Source: Photobacterium indicum (lineage in GTDB: Bacteria; Pseudomonadota; Gammaproteobacteria; Enterobacterales; Vibrionaceae). From it: DNA of 64,000 nucleotides. The position numbers and the translations under genes were made by a program. The notes below the pieces were generated by a model that was not told where the DNA came from, did no database searches, and saw only the letters and a list, made by a program, of their open reading frames with translations. This document shows, in pieces, positions 46,374 through 55,568 of the stretch. Location of the stretch: the NCBI RefSeq assembly GCF_003026215.1, contig NZ_PYOC01000009.1, positions 141,570-205,569 on the forward strand, written 5' to 3'. Numbering within the stretch: position 1 is the stretch's first letter; every line of letters begins with the position of its first letter.

Positions 46374-47225
46374 ATGAAATACAAACATATCCTTTCTCAA
46401 AGCCACATTTCACTCAAAGAGTTTTATATTGATAATCACCTTATTGCCAAAATCAAGAACAGTACTGGCATTATAAATATCAACGGTGTTGAGATTAGAA
46501 TAAAGAAAGATTCAACATTTATCATTCCAAAATTTAGTCATATATCTTGTTCTGTAACCCAACAAAGTAATGCACAGATCGAGCTTGAGTTATTACTCAT
46601 CAGTGAAAAAACATTAACCGATGCTTTCACTAATTTAAGCGCGATAACTCATATGGGTACTCAAGCAAAAACAAATACGCCCAATTACTTTGTAGAAACA
46701 CCTGAAACTATTGCCAATAACTTCACACTGTTCCAGCAAGCATTGCCTGTATTGGGCGATCCGCAATTAGAGCAATGTTTCTTGAAACAATCTTTAGTCT
46801 TTATTCTAATGGCATTAGATGAAGCAAATGTCGATGTTTTTAATGTGTTTCGATTTAATTATGATGAACCTAAAGAGCGTATGATTGCACGTTTAATCAC
46901 ACTAGATCCGAAGCGTAAGTGGAGTGTCGATGGTATGGCGAAGGCGCTCTTCACGACACAATCAACATTGCGCCGTCACCTTGCCAAAGAAGGGGTATCA
47001 TTCAGCCAATTACTGCTGGATATAAGAATGGGGATAGCATTAAATTATTTAACGTTTGCTAATTACTCTATTTCTCAAATTAGCCATTGCTCAGGGTTTG
47101 GCAGTGCCGCTTACTTTTGTGATGCTTTTAAACGTAAATATGGTATTACACCATCGCAGTTTCGCACCAACTCACGCGAAAATAACGACATGTCTGTGTT
47201 AAATAGGCTCACTCCAACGCAATAG
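46374..47225 (+). CDS. AraC family transcriptional regulator
   Basis: A 283-residue DNA-binding regulator. The C-terminal ~100 residues hold two helix-turn-helix motifs: WSVDGMAKALFTTQSTLRRH (~183-202) and YSISQISHCSGFGSAAYFCD (~223-242), then FKRKYGITPSQFR, the AraC signature. The N-terminal ~150 residues form a sensor domain without clear homology, with a cupin-like start. The target genes are not evident; it is convergent with satP and divergent from the ADP-ribosylglycohydrolase-like gene. Confidence 0.92.
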   Translation: MKYKHILSQSHISLKEFYIDNHLIAKIKNSTGIININGVEIRIKKDSTFIIPKFSHISCSVTQQSNAQIELELLLISEKTLTDAFTNLSAITHMGTQAKTNTPNYFVETPETIANNFTLFQQALPVLGDPQLEQCFLKQSLVFILMALDEANVDVFNVFRFNYDEPKERMIARLITLDPKRKWSVDGMAKALFTTQSTLRRHLAKEGVSFSQLLLDIRMGIALNYLTFANYSISQISHCSGFGSAAYFCDAFKRKYGITPSQFRTNSRENNDMSVLNRLTPTQ

Positions 47226-47287
47226 TCAGTACTGCTTAATTGCTGGAGGCAGCGCTTAAAATTAAATAGCGCCAAAAATTAGACACA

Positions 47288-47326
47288 AAAAAACCCCGCC
47301 TAGTTAATCACTAGTACGAGGTTTTT
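47288..47326. terminator. Bidirectional terminator between the AraC gene and satP
   Basis: AAACC-CG and CTAGT arms pair with ACTAG and CG-GGTTT arms across a small loop, with A and T runs on the two sides (47288-47326). Confidence 0.8.
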
Positions 47327-47337
47327 ATCGTGAAAGA

Positions 47338-47931
47338 TTAAGCAGCAGCTTTTAGGCTTACTTTTTCTTTCTTCAATTCACCAACAGGTAGAATTGTACG
47401 ACCGTATTCGTTGTTTAATACTTGTGCCATTGCAAAGTAAATTGCACTTGCGCCACAAATAATACCTTCGAAACCAGCAATTGTACCGATTAACTCGCTA
47501 CCCGTGAAATCACGTGCAGCAAGAAGGAAGAATAATACCGTTAAAGAACCAAATACGAACTGCTTAGCACGTGGGTAGCAAAGAGAACCAACGAACATAA
47601 ATGCAGTGAATACGCCCCAAAGGCCTAAGTACCAACCCATGAAGTGTGCAGGACTTGCATCAGCTAGACCCATCTTAGGCATAACTATAAGGCCAACAAG
47701 TGTTAACCAGAATAGACCGTAAGAAGTAAATGCTGTAGTACCAAATGTATCACCACGCTTAAAGCACATCATGCCAACAAGCACTTGACCGATACCACCG
47801 TAGAAAATACCCATAGCAAGAATCATTGAATCAATCGGGAAAAAGCCCGCATTGTGGATATTTAAAAGGATTGTGGTCATACCAAAACCCATTAAGCCTA
47901 ATGGCGCTGGGTTAGCTAGTTTTGTGGACAT
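47338..47931 (-). CDS. satP: Acetate/succinate transporter SatP (GPR1/FUN34/YaaH family)
   Basis: An inner membrane acetate channel or proton symporter of 197 residues with six membrane helices. NPAPLGLMGFGMTTILLN at residues ~7-24 is the family signature (NPAPLGL), and YGGIGQVLVGMMCFKRGDTFG follows. The C-terminal tail is basic. Codon choice suggests high expression. The 453-bp region upstream (47932-48384) contains a palindrome and a 14-bp inverted repeat described separately. Confidence 0.94.
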   Translation of the reverse strand: MSTKLANPAPLGLMGFGMTTILLNIHNAGFFPIDSMILAMGIFYGGIGQVLVGMMCFKRGDTFGTTAFTSYGLFWLTLVGLIVMPKMGLADASPAHFMGWYLGLWGVFTAFMFVGSLCYPRAKQFVFGSLTVLFFLLAARDFTGSELIGTIAGFEGIICGASAIYFAMAQVLNNEYGRTILPVGELKKEKVSLKAAA

Positions 47932-48159
47932 TTAGTTCCCCTACAGGAGTAAAATTCAAAAAAATCAATAAAATTTCAAAAATGGATGCATTACAAATGC
48001 GCCGCGCATTCTAATGGATGCTGAAGAGTAGATCAATCCCAAGAATGGCGAAAATTCAACCAAAGATAAAAAAAATAGGTTTAGAAACACGAGAAGGAAA
48101 CCGCCAGCGTTAACGGCACGTTGCGCAAACGTAACAACAGTTGATTTTCGCAAAATAAG

Positions 48160-48179
48160 TTAACATAAACGCATGTTAA
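48160..48179. promoter_or_regulatory. Palindrome upstream of satP, possible operator
   Basis: TTAACAT (48160-48166), spacer AAACGC, ATGTTAA (48173-48179), about 230 bp upstream of the satP start. The regulator is unknown. Confidence 0.3.
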
Positions 48180-48223
48180 ACAAAATAAAAAAACGAACCA
48201 AATAAAATTACCACCCACGATAA

Positions 48224-48276
48224 AGTAACAAAAAAAACACATTTAAAGCGCTGGGTTTATCATTTTTTTTGTTACT
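48224..48276. repeat. Perfect 14-bp inverted repeat with 25-bp spacer
   Basis: AGTAACAAAAAAAA (48224-48237) and TTTTTTTTGTTACT (48263-48276). It lies in the satP upstream region, between satP and the terminator of the next lipoprotein gene. The role is not clear. Confidence 0.7.
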
Positions 48277-48332
48277 AATTTTAAATACAGGCTGTCGTTA
48301 ATGAGTAACATAAGAAAGTTGATAATACGTAG

Positions 48333-48362
48333 ATACAAAAAAAGTAGCCATTGGCTACTTTT
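48333..48362 (-). terminator. Intrinsic terminator after the 48.4-kb lipoprotein gene
   Basis: AAAAGTAGCC (48340-48349) pairs with GGCTACTTTT (48353-48362); the minus strand continues into a T run. Confidence 0.85.
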
Positions 48363-48384
48363 CTGTTCATATTTGCACAATCAT

Positions 48385-49602
48385 TTACTCTGAAATTTCA
48401 ACCTCTGCATTCTTTGCTGCATTAATTGGTATTTCAAGTTCTGCATTGCCATTTTGCTGAGTAGCTACACTTTCATCAATGCTTGATGCAGGCTTAGCTT
48501 CTAGCCGTAATTGTTGAATCTGCTGTTTCTGAGCTTCCACTAGCTTTGTTAACGCTGTTACCTGCTCTATAGATGTGTCGTTACTTTTATCATCAGCGTA
48601 ATATGGCTGTGTTTGAATAAAATTACTCTTGCGTGCAGATAAAACGCCTTCGGTAATCAACTTCGCTTGTGATCTTATTGGCTGATTGCGCAGATCTTGA
48701 TTATCTAGAGCACGAGAAATACGCAGTAACTTATTTTCTATTTCTAGAATGAAATTTTCATAGTCATCTTTGCTGCGATCTCGTAGACCTTTCACTTCAA
48801 GCGCAATATGAGCGGCATGATCAAGTTCAAATTGAATCTCGATAACTTTCTTATCAATGGCTTTAAAATTTCGAGGCGTTAAATCAATAATACGATTACC
48901 GTCAGTAATTTCTGTTTCAACACGAGAGTAACTTAACGGCGCATAATAGCGCACATCATTTCTACGTAGTTCACGTAGCTTCGTCTCAAGAGGTGCAATA
49001 TAAATCTTCTTTACTGTTTTAATTTCTAAGCTAAAGCTACGCTCTAAAAATTCTTCTTGCTCTTCTCGTGCATCAGAAACATCATCATTATCTATATAAT
49101 TGAACAGCTTGGCATAAAAACGGTTTAGCCTTGTATATTCACTACGATAATAACGCGCAGCATCTAAAGAATTAAGGTAAGCCATTTGCTTTATCGCTGG
49201 TGCAAGAACCCTGTCTGACTTAACTTTTAGTTTATCTAGCTTAGTCAACGTTATCTGTGCTTGATTAATTTCGTCTAAAAAACGTTCAAGATAAGTCGCC
49301 GATGAAAAAATAGAGTAGCTTTTAAATGCTGTCTCAGGTGAACCAGCAAAGCTTTGATAAATCGAATCTGCTTTTTTCCAATGCGCTTGAACAACACCAT
49401 ATTTATTGGGTGAATAGAGCTGTAAATGCTCAATACTTTGTATTTTTTCCTGCCAATTTTGGTGAATATTTTGTGCATTTTTGACTGCGTCGCCAGTATT
49501 GATGGCCGATGTTACACCTTGCCCATTGTCAGGAGTGCTTCCGCAAGCACTAAGCAATGCTGTCAACACAAGAGCAACTGCCACTTTTCCCATATAGTTC
49601 AT
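48385..49602 (-). CDS. Uncharacterised lipoprotein with coiled coil
   Basis: A 405-residue lipoprotein: signal peptide MNYMGKVAVALVLTALLSAC with Cys20, then a mature part that is nearly all helical and highly charged, with a Gln/Leu-rich coiled coil near residues 345-375 (LTKLVEAQKQQIQQLRLEA) and an acidic tail. Asp is absent after the Cys, so sorting to the outer membrane is likely. I do not recognise the family with certainty. It is monocistronic, with GGATAA-type ribosome binding just before the ATG. Confidence 0.8.
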   Translation of the reverse strand: MNYMGKVAVALVLTALLSACGSTPDNGQGVTSAINTGDAVKNAQNIHQNWQEKIQSIEHLQLYSPNKYGVVQAHWKKADSIYQSFAGSPETAFKSYSIFSSATYLERFLDEINQAQITLTKLDKLKVKSDRVLAPAIKQMAYLNSLDAARYYRSEYTRLNRFYAKLFNYIDNDDVSDAREEQEEFLERSFSLEIKTVKKIYIAPLETKLRELRRNDVRYYAPLSYSRVETEITDGNRIIDLTPRNFKAIDKKVIEIQFELDHAAHIALEVKGLRDRSKDDYENFILEIENKLLRISRALDNQDLRNQPIRSQAKLITEGVLSARKSNFIQTQPYYADDKSNDTSIEQVTALTKLVEAQKQQIQQLRLEAKPASSIDESVATQQNGNAELEIPINAAKNAEVEISE

Positions 49603-49747
49603 ATTCTTTATCCGATATTCTTACTTATTATTATCTTCTGTGTAATCTATTGATTATATAAACTAAACCTATTGATAAGGTTAAAATAAAGTCAAAAATT
49701 AATGCTATCACACATGATATTTATTGTGTATTAAGTGTATCTGACTA

Positions 49748-50473
49748 TCACTTTGTACTAAAGCCTTTACTATTAATAAAGTCTTTCATAAAAGGTCGAG
49801 CCTCTTTATTTAAGGCATCAGTAATTTGTTCTGACCAAGATATTTCTTTATTTCCACCAGTACGGGTTCTGTAATATTCACGCACTTCTTCATCGTAATT
49901 TTGTAATTCAGGCTGATTAAGCACCTGTTGATACTGCTCTTGATGCACGATAATCGATTGCGGTAAACGCGGTTTAATTTCCGGATTTTGAGATGGGTAA
50001 CCCAGGCATAAGCCAAAAAGTGGAAGCACATGCTGAGGCAGCGCTAAAACGTCAGCCACGGCTTCTGGATTATTACGAAGTCCGCCAATATACACGCCGC
50101 CTAACCCCGTAGATTCAGCAGCTAATAAACAATTTTGAGCCATCAGAGCTGCATCAACAGCCCCAATAAGCGTTTGCTCTGTAAAACCTAACTGCGCTTC
50201 TGGGTGAATTTGTTGGTGGCGATTAAAATCTGCACAAAAAACAAGAAACTCAGCAGCAGTCTCAACATAAGGTTGGCCACCCGCCAAGTGTGCTAATTTT
50301 TGACGCGTATCAGATTGAGTAACACGAATAATACTGACACATTGCATGAAGCTCGATGTCGATGCTGCTATTGCACAATCGAGTAGAAACGATAGTAGTT
50401 CTGCATCAATAGCTTGATCGGTAAACTGACGAATAGAACGGTGTTGCAAAATAGTGTCGATCGTTTGATTCAT
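49748..50473 (-). CDS. nfsA: Oxygen-insensitive NADPH nitroreductase NfsA
   Basis: A dimeric FMN enzyme that reduces nitroaromatics and quinones with NADPH. It has 241 residues from ATG 50473. HRSIRQFTDQAID (~9-21), SSSFMQCVSIIRVT-type segment (~38-50), AAESTGLGGVYIGGLRNNPE (~125-144) and LPLFGLCLGYPSQNPEIKPR match E. coli NfsA closely. AAGGA lies six bases before the chosen ATG; upstream ATG 50479 and GTG 50488 are less likely. Confidence 0.95.
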   Translation of the reverse strand: MNQTIDTILQHRSIRQFTDQAIDAELLSFLLDCAIAASTSSFMQCVSIIRVTQSDTRQKLAHLAGGQPYVETAAEFLVFCADFNRHQQIHPEAQLGFTEQTLIGAVDAALMAQNCLLAAESTGLGGVYIGGLRNNPEAVADVLALPQHVLPLFGLCLGYPSQNPEIKPRLPQSIIVHQEQYQQVLNQPELQNYDEEVREYYRTRTGGNKEISWSEQITDALNKEARPFMKDFINSKGFSTK

Positions 50474-50584
50474 GGACATCCTTATCACATTTATAATGGC
50501 ACTTTAACAAGATATAAACGACCAATGATTCATTAACGTTTACATCCACCAGCTGAATCTTTCTTCCCCCAAAGAATAAGACTA

Positions 50585-50618
50585 GTGATAGATCAATTAA
50601 TTCAACTTAATCTATCAC
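50585..50618. other. Perfect 9-bp inverted repeat between nfsA and the alcohol dehydrogenase gene
   Basis: GTGATAGAT (50585-50593) and ATCTATCAC (50610-50618) with a 16-base spacer. It is 51 bp past the alcohol dehydrogenase stop and 112 bp upstream of nfsA. No T run follows, so an operator for nfsA or a weak terminator are both possible. Confidence 0.45.
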
Positions 50619-50668
50619 AAATACAAATAAATAGGATTATTGAGCGAATTATTTGCCTATATTGCTCA

Positions 50669-51847
50669 TTATACTTGGTTCGAGATATCAACTTTGCATT
50701 CCTGACATATTTGCTCAAGAATCCCTTGTAAGCGCTCTTTGTTTAGCGGTAACGGATTTCCTTTTATGGCATTGGATAATAATGCGTCTTCTGCCACCTC
50801 ATTAAACATCGTGTCGCATAGCCCATAGTCCGAAACAGGTGGTAGATTTAAACGTCCTAGCGTTCGCTTGGTCCAAGTGATGCCATCTGCAATATCAGCA
50901 TCCATTCTACCAGTAAGAATACAAGCCAACTGTCGATAACGATTAAGTACATCGGCTCGTCCAGCCTCTCTTGCTGCCAACACATTCTCTTGCATAACAT
51001 ACGGCGCAAGTTGTGCGGTAATCAAGCCATGCGGTGCGCTCAGCCTGCCCCCCAACGATGAGGCTAATCCATGTGCTGCACCAAGCTTGGCATTAGCTAA
51101 TGCCATTCCTCCTAACATTGCCGCAAATGACATATCAGAGCGCGCGCGGGGATCATCATCTTCACAAGCTGGCACAATGGCACCCGCTAATCGCCGTAAT
51201 CCTTCTTCACAAACCATATCGGTGAGTGGATTAGGCGCGCCACAGACATAAGCTTCCATTAAATGAGTGAACGCATCCATACCGCAGCATCCCGACAGGA
51301 CAGGATCCATACCGTAGCTTAATGTCGGATCGATGATCGCTAAGTCGGGCAGCATATCAGCGCTTCTTAGGCTAGCTTTCACATTTTCTTGTGCTGAGCG
51401 AAGCACGGCATTTTTACTGACTTCAGATCCGGTACCTGAGGTAGTGGGAATCGCAATAAATGGCAAGGGTTTAGCTTGAAGCGGTACATTACGTCCAACC
51501 ACTTCCACATAGTCATACACACTGCCTTGGTTTGGTATCAATGCGGCAAGGGCTTTACCAGCATCAAGAACGCTACCACCACCGATAGAAATCACCATAT
51601 CAGGTCGAAAACGCCTACCCATTGCAGCCATTTCTTCAATCATTGCAATAAGAGGCTCACCCAATACAGCCACTTGCTGATAACGCATGTTTTGTTGCTT
51701 TAAATAATTAACTAAAGGCTCAGAGCGCTGACTATCTTTCCCTGTTACCAATAAAACACTGTAACCAAATTGATTGAATGTAGAGAATGAGTTGATTAAC
51801 GCCCCTTCACCAAAAACAATCCTTGACGATGTCATAAACTGAAACAT
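50669..51847 (-). CDS. Iron-containing alcohol dehydrogenase
   Basis: A cytoplasmic NAD(P)-dependent enzyme of the group III metal-dependent alcohol dehydrogenases, 392 residues. NAD binding: SIGGGSVLDAGKALAAL (~93-109). Metal ligands: Asp in LAIIDPTLSYG-GMDAFTHLMEAYV region (~190-205) and His in LGAAHGLASSLGGRLSAPHGL (~255-275). GTGSEVSKNAVL is typical. The alcohol is not predictable. I chose ATG 51847 (MFQFMTSS), with GGAG upstream; a longer frame from 51877 adds ten residues without resemblance. Confidence 0.92.
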   Translation of the reverse strand: MFQFMTSSRIVFGEGALINSFSTFNQFGYSVLLVTGKDSQRSEPLVNYLKQQNMRYQQVAVLGEPLIAMIEEMAAMGRRFRPDMVISIGGGSVLDAGKALAALIPNQGSVYDYVEVVGRNVPLQAKPLPFIAIPTTSGTGSEVSKNAVLRSAQENVKASLRSADMLPDLAIIDPTLSYGMDPVLSGCCGMDAFTHLMEAYVCGAPNPLTDMVCEEGLRRLAGAIVPACEDDDPRARSDMSFAAMLGGMALANAKLGAAHGLASSLGGRLSAPHGLITAQLAPYVMQENVLAAREAGRADVLNRYRQLACILTGRMDADIADGITWTKRTLGRLNLPPVSDYGLCDTMFNEVAEDALLSNAIKGNPLPLNKERLQGILEQICQECKVDISNQV

Positions 51848-51978
51848 AGGTACTCCATTACACAAACTACAATACAAATTTGAATAATCACCCGAAACTC
51901 AGTCGTGTAAATAACATTGCATGTACTACCTGACGGCTTTACTTAACTGAAAATAAGTGAGTATTTAAATTGATACGC

Positions 51979-51990
51979 ATATACCCAAGT
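51979..51990. repeat. Half copy of dispersed ATACCCAAG repeat
   Basis: ATATACCCAAGT edge only, in the 486-bp gap 51848-52333 between the alcohol dehydrogenase gene and grxA. That gap also has a weak hairpin, AAAAGCG/CGCTTTT at 52230-52248, and nothing else I can name. Confidence 0.35.
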
Positions 51991-52333
51991 TAGTATTACG
52001 GAATATTGGTTACTCATTTTGATTCTGAACAATATTTGACCGCTATAAAATTTCAACTTGAAGGAATAAGTTCTTCGTCACATAACGTGCTGATAAAACA
52101 CATAAGAACATGTCATAAAAGTGACGTTTAATTAGCATGTTAGCGTACACACTAAATCCGTTCATTTTCCAAGGTGACTACAACGTAAAAAAACAGACTC
52201 TTTAGTCTAGTTTCGTCGTTTATATACAAAAAAGCGTCAATCGCTTTTATCTATCAGAGTAAGAGATAAAACCCGCTTTCTCATCGGTCGTTGGCAAGTT
52301 ATAGTAAACACAATAAATTTGAGGAGAGATATT

Positions 52334-52597
52334 ATGTTCGTTGTTATTTTTGGTCGTCCTGGTTGCCCATTCTGTGTTCGTGCAAAAGACCTTGCTGAAA
52401 AACTAAAAGAAGAGCGCGATGATTTTAATTTCCGTTATGTAGATATTCACGCGGAAGGCATCAGTAAATCAGACCTAGAAAAAACGGTTGGTAAACCTGT
52501 TGAAACTGTTCCTCAAATTTTTGTTGACCAAGAGCACGTTGGTGGCTACACAGAATTTGAAGCATACGCAAAAGAAAACCTAAGCCTTTTTCAATAA
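52334..52597 (+). CDS. grxA: Glutaredoxin 1
   Basis: A small cytoplasmic thiol-disulfide oxidoreductase, 87 residues, using glutathione. The active site is GCPFCVRAKDLAEKL (Cys at ~11 and ~14), with Phe in place of the usual Tyr between the Cys. The cis-Pro loop is ETVPQIFVD and the GSH motif is GGYTEFEAY. I chose ATG 52334 with GAGGAGAGA upstream. It is followed by ybjL on the same strand, near each other also in E. coli, and ends at a terminator. Confidence 0.97.
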   Translation: MFVVIFGRPGCPFCVRAKDLAEKLKEERDDFNFRYVDIHAEGISKSDLEKTVGKPVETVPQIFVDQEHVGGYTEFEAYAKENLSLFQ

Positions 52598-52642
52598 TGG
52601 CGAACAGTAAATAACAGCGTAATAGTTGTTAGATGAATCAAT

Positions 52643-52667
52643 AGGGCTGATCTTTCAGCCCTTTTTA
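52643..52667 (+). terminator. Intrinsic terminator after grxA
   Basis: Perfect stem AGGGCTGA (52643-52650) with TCAGCCCT (52655-52662), loop TCTT, then T run. Confidence 0.95.
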
Positions 52668-52792
52668 ATACCTTTATTTCCTACCTTCGACTTTACCCCC
52701 GCGAAACAATACGAAGATATAAGGGCTATAACACACGATGAACGATGATACTTATTTTCAACGTAGAACAACTAGATCTATAAATAAGTACC

Positions 52793-52836
52793 TTAAATTC
52801 TCGCTGAAACGAGCATCCTGAGGCAGCTTGGGTATA
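52793..52836. repeat. Copy of dispersed palindromic repeat, reverse orientation
   Basis: Contains CTCGCTGAAACGAG and ends CAGCTTGGGTATA. It is the reverse of the 63262-63310 copy, which has GTGCTCGTTTCAGCG. It lies in the 383-bp gap 52598-52980 between the grxA terminator and ybjL, where I see no other feature. Confidence 0.65.
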
Positions 52837-52980
52837 AGATGTGCAGAAGGCATAACTTTATCTAATAGCTATTCTAAGAAAAAAATAATCGAATAAATGT
52901 GGAATTCTGATATGACAAATCTCTAAAATCAGCTAGAATTTCGTCACTTTTGTTGTGTTCCCCTTCCCGGAAAATATGTT

Positions 52981-54663
52981 GTGAATATCGATGTAGCATC
53001 CCTTCTCCATCAGAATGATATTCTGTTGCTTTTTGTTGTTCTCGCTGTTGGTCTAAGTTTTGGTAAAATTCGTTTTGCTAAGATGCAAGTAGGCAATTCT
53101 ATTGGTGTTTTACTTACGGCCATACTGTTCGGTAATGCCGGATTCACTTTCAATACTGAAGCATTAAATATTGGCTTTATGCTGTTTATTTTTTGTGTGG
53201 GTATAGAAGCTGGCCCCAACTTTTTTGGTATTTTCTTCCGAGATGGTAAACACTACCTTTTACTCGCACTTGTTGTGCTGCTTTCCGCCATAGCTATCAC
53301 TTTAACCATGACTCATTATCTTGGGCTTGATATAGGTTTAGCGACAGGCTTAATGGCTGGTTCATTGACGGCAACGCCAGTTCTTGTAGGTGCAAAAGAC
53401 GCATTGAATTCTGGATTATCTGGCATTAGCGATCCTGATATCATTAAACAAACCATTGATAGCCTAAGCGTTGGCTATGCCATGTCTTATTTGATGGGTT
53501 TAATCAGCCTTATTTTTCTCGCTAAGCTAATGCCTAAGTTACAGAAACAAGATCTTGCTGAGTCGTCGCAACAAATTGCGCGAGAACGCGGTATTGGTGA
53601 AGTTTCTCAGCGTAAAGTGTATTTACCGATTATTCGTGCTTATCGCGTTGGTCCTGAGCTTATTAACTGGATTGATGGCCGTAACCTGAGAGAGTTGGGT
53701 ATCTACCGTCAAACTGGCTGCTACATTGAACGCGTACGACGAAACGGTATATTAGCAAACCCTGATGGTGATGCTATTTTACAAGAAGGTGATGAGATTG
53801 CCTTAGTGGGTTACCCAGACAGCCATGCACGCTTGGACCCTAGCTTTCGAAACGGCAAAGAAGTTTTCGACCGTGATCTTCTCGACCTTCGGATTGTTGA
53901 AGAAGAAATTGTGGTTAAAAATGACAATATCTCTGGCAAGCGCCTATCTGAGCTAAATTTATCAGAATACGGTTGTTTCTTGAACCGTGTTGTTCGCGCA
54001 CAAATAGAAATGCCGATGGACCACAATATTCTTTTGAATAAAGGGGATATTTTGCAAGTCAGTGGAGAAAAAAGCCGAGTACTTGGTCTTGCTGAACGTA
54101 TTGGTTTTATCTCGATTCACAGCCAAATTGCCGATCTATTAGCATTCTGCTGTTTTTTTATCATCGGGTTACTTATCGGTTCGATTACATTGGCATTTGG
54201 TCACGTTGCATTTGGCTTAGGTAGTGCTGCAGGGCTTCTGATTGCTGGTATTACATTAGGATTCCTACGTGCTAACCACCCTACTTTTGGTTATGTACCC
54301 CAAGGTGCGCTTAATATGGCGAAAGATCTTGGCTTAATGGTCTTCATGGTAGGAATTGGTTTGAGTGCGGGTTCTAATTTATTCGATTCATTTGCACATA
54401 TTGGCCCTATGGTCTTAGTCACTAGCTTAATGGTGAGTGTGATCCCTGTTGTATTGGCATACCTGTTTGGTGCTTATGTACTGAAGATGAACCGTGCACT
54501 TTTATTTGGTGCCATCATTGGTGCTCGAACTTGTGCACCTGCAATGGATATGATCAATGAACATGCTCGAAGCACAATTCCAGCTTTAGGCTATGCTGGT
54601 ACTTATGCCATTGCCAACGTACTGTTAACAATTGCCGGTACGTTAATCATTATTATGAATTAA
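52981..54663 (+). CDS. ybjL: YbjL family putative transporter (AspT/AAE exchanger family)
   Basis: A 560-residue inner membrane protein of the aspartate:alanine exchanger family, very similar to E. coli YbjL, whose substrate is unknown. There are five to six helices at the start (~12-185), two cytoplasmic RCK-C (TrkA-C) domains (~200-370), seen in RNGILANPDGDAILQEGDEIALVGYP and NKGDILQVSGEKSRV, then a second helical block (~380-558) with GARTCAPAMDMINEHARS. It starts at GTG 52981. The family contains antiporters regulated through the RCK domains. Confidence 0.95.
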   Translation: MNIDVASLLHQNDILLLFVVLAVGLSFGKIRFAKMQVGNSIGVLLTAILFGNAGFTFNTEALNIGFMLFIFCVGIEAGPNFFGIFFRDGKHYLLLALVVLLSAIAITLTMTHYLGLDIGLATGLMAGSLTATPVLVGAKDALNSGLSGISDPDIIKQTIDSLSVGYAMSYLMGLISLIFLAKLMPKLQKQDLAESSQQIARERGIGEVSQRKVYLPIIRAYRVGPELINWIDGRNLRELGIYRQTGCYIERVRRNGILANPDGDAILQEGDEIALVGYPDSHARLDPSFRNGKEVFDRDLLDLRIVEEEIVVKNDNISGKRLSELNLSEYGCFLNRVVRAQIEMPMDHNILLNKGDILQVSGEKSRVLGLAERIGFISIHSQIADLLAFCCFFIIGLLIGSITLAFGHVAFGLGSAAGLLIAGITLGFLRANHPTFGYVPQGALNMAKDLGLMVFMVGIGLSAGSNLFDSFAHIGPMVLVTSLMVSVIPVVLAYLFGAYVLKMNRALLFGAIIGARTCAPAMDMINEHARSTIPALGYAGTYAIANVLLTIAGTLIIIMN

Positions 54664-54893
54664 TGATGGGTATATGATTTCACGGCTCTTCTCTCTTAAT
54701 TCACACATTGTTTTAATAGAAAGAGCCATGATTTAAGGGCTGAAACTGTTGCGAAACGATGCAAAAATGATTTGTTCTCGCTAAAATTTAATGAGTCAGC
54801 GTCTATTCAGTCACATTCCCTACACTTAATCTCGCAAGCTTCTTTTCTATTAAGTATATTCATTAGATATATTTATCTTTGGTAATCAAAATT

Positions 54894-55568
54894 ATGCGAA
54901 TCCTAATTGTCGAAGATGATCAAATTCTGAGTCATCACCTAAAGTCTCAACTCAGTGAATTAGGTCATCAAGTCCAATGTGCAGGCACAGCCGAAGAAGG
55001 TCTGTTTTTTGCACAAAATTATCCGAATGATATTGCGGTTGTCGATATAGGTCTACCTGATCGTGACGGAATAAGCTTGATAAAAGATATGCGAAAAAAA
55101 GGGCTTCGCTTACCTGTTCTCATTTTAACAGCACGTGCCAATTGGCAAGATAAAGTAACTGGTCTAGAAGCGGGTGCTGATGATTATTTAGTTAAGCCGT
55201 TTCAAAAAGAAGAGATGGTTGCACGTTTAAGTGCTTTAGTTCGTCGTAGTTCTGGCTTTGTAAAACCAGAAATGTCAGCGGGTGATATCCGCGTCGATTT
55301 ACTAGCAAAGCAAGTGTTTGTTGGTGAGGCCCTACTTGAGCTAACAGCATTTGAATATGACTTGCTTGAATACCTTATGCGCCATAGCCGTCAGGTTGTT
55401 TCTAAGCAACGTTTACTTGATGTGCTTTATGAAGATCAAGAAGGTGATCCAAACACAATCGAGGTCATGATAAGCCGACTACGTAAGAAGTTCATGACAA
55501 CAGGACAAGATAACCCTATTACGACCATTCGTGGTCAGGGTTACATTTTTGAGTTGCAAGCTCAATGA
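54894..55568 (+). CDS. phoP: Response regulator, PhoP-like (OmpR family)
   Basis: A 224-residue DNA-binding response regulator. Receiver domain (1-~115): acidic pair EDD at 8-10, phosphorylation Asp in VVDIGLPDRDG near 51, Thr in LILTARA, and Lys in VKPFQ. The C-terminal winged helix (~125-222) ends TIRGQGYIFEL, as in PhoP. ATG 54894 gives MRILIVEDDQ, the usual start; a TTG 15 bases upstream is unlikely. The stop overlaps the sensor kinase gene by four bases (ATGA). The pair is PhoPQ-like but may regulate a different set in this genus. Confidence 0.9.
   Translation: MRILIVEDDQILSHHLKSQLSELGHQVQCAGTAEEGLFFAQNYPNDIAVVDIGLPDRDGISLIKDMRKKGLRLPVLILTARANWQDKVTGLEAGADDYLVKPFQKEEMVARLSALVRRSSGFVKPEMSAGDIRVDLLAKQVFVGEALLELTAFEYDLLEYLMRHSRQVVSKQRLLDVLYEDQEGDPNTIEVMISRLRKKFMTTGQDNPITTIRGQGYIFELQAQ

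Noticed and set aside
47965..48153. Minus-strand 62-codon frame upstream of satP
   Set aside because: Hydrophobic because of the AT-rich upstream region, no ribosome site, and it sits in the presumed satP promoter region.
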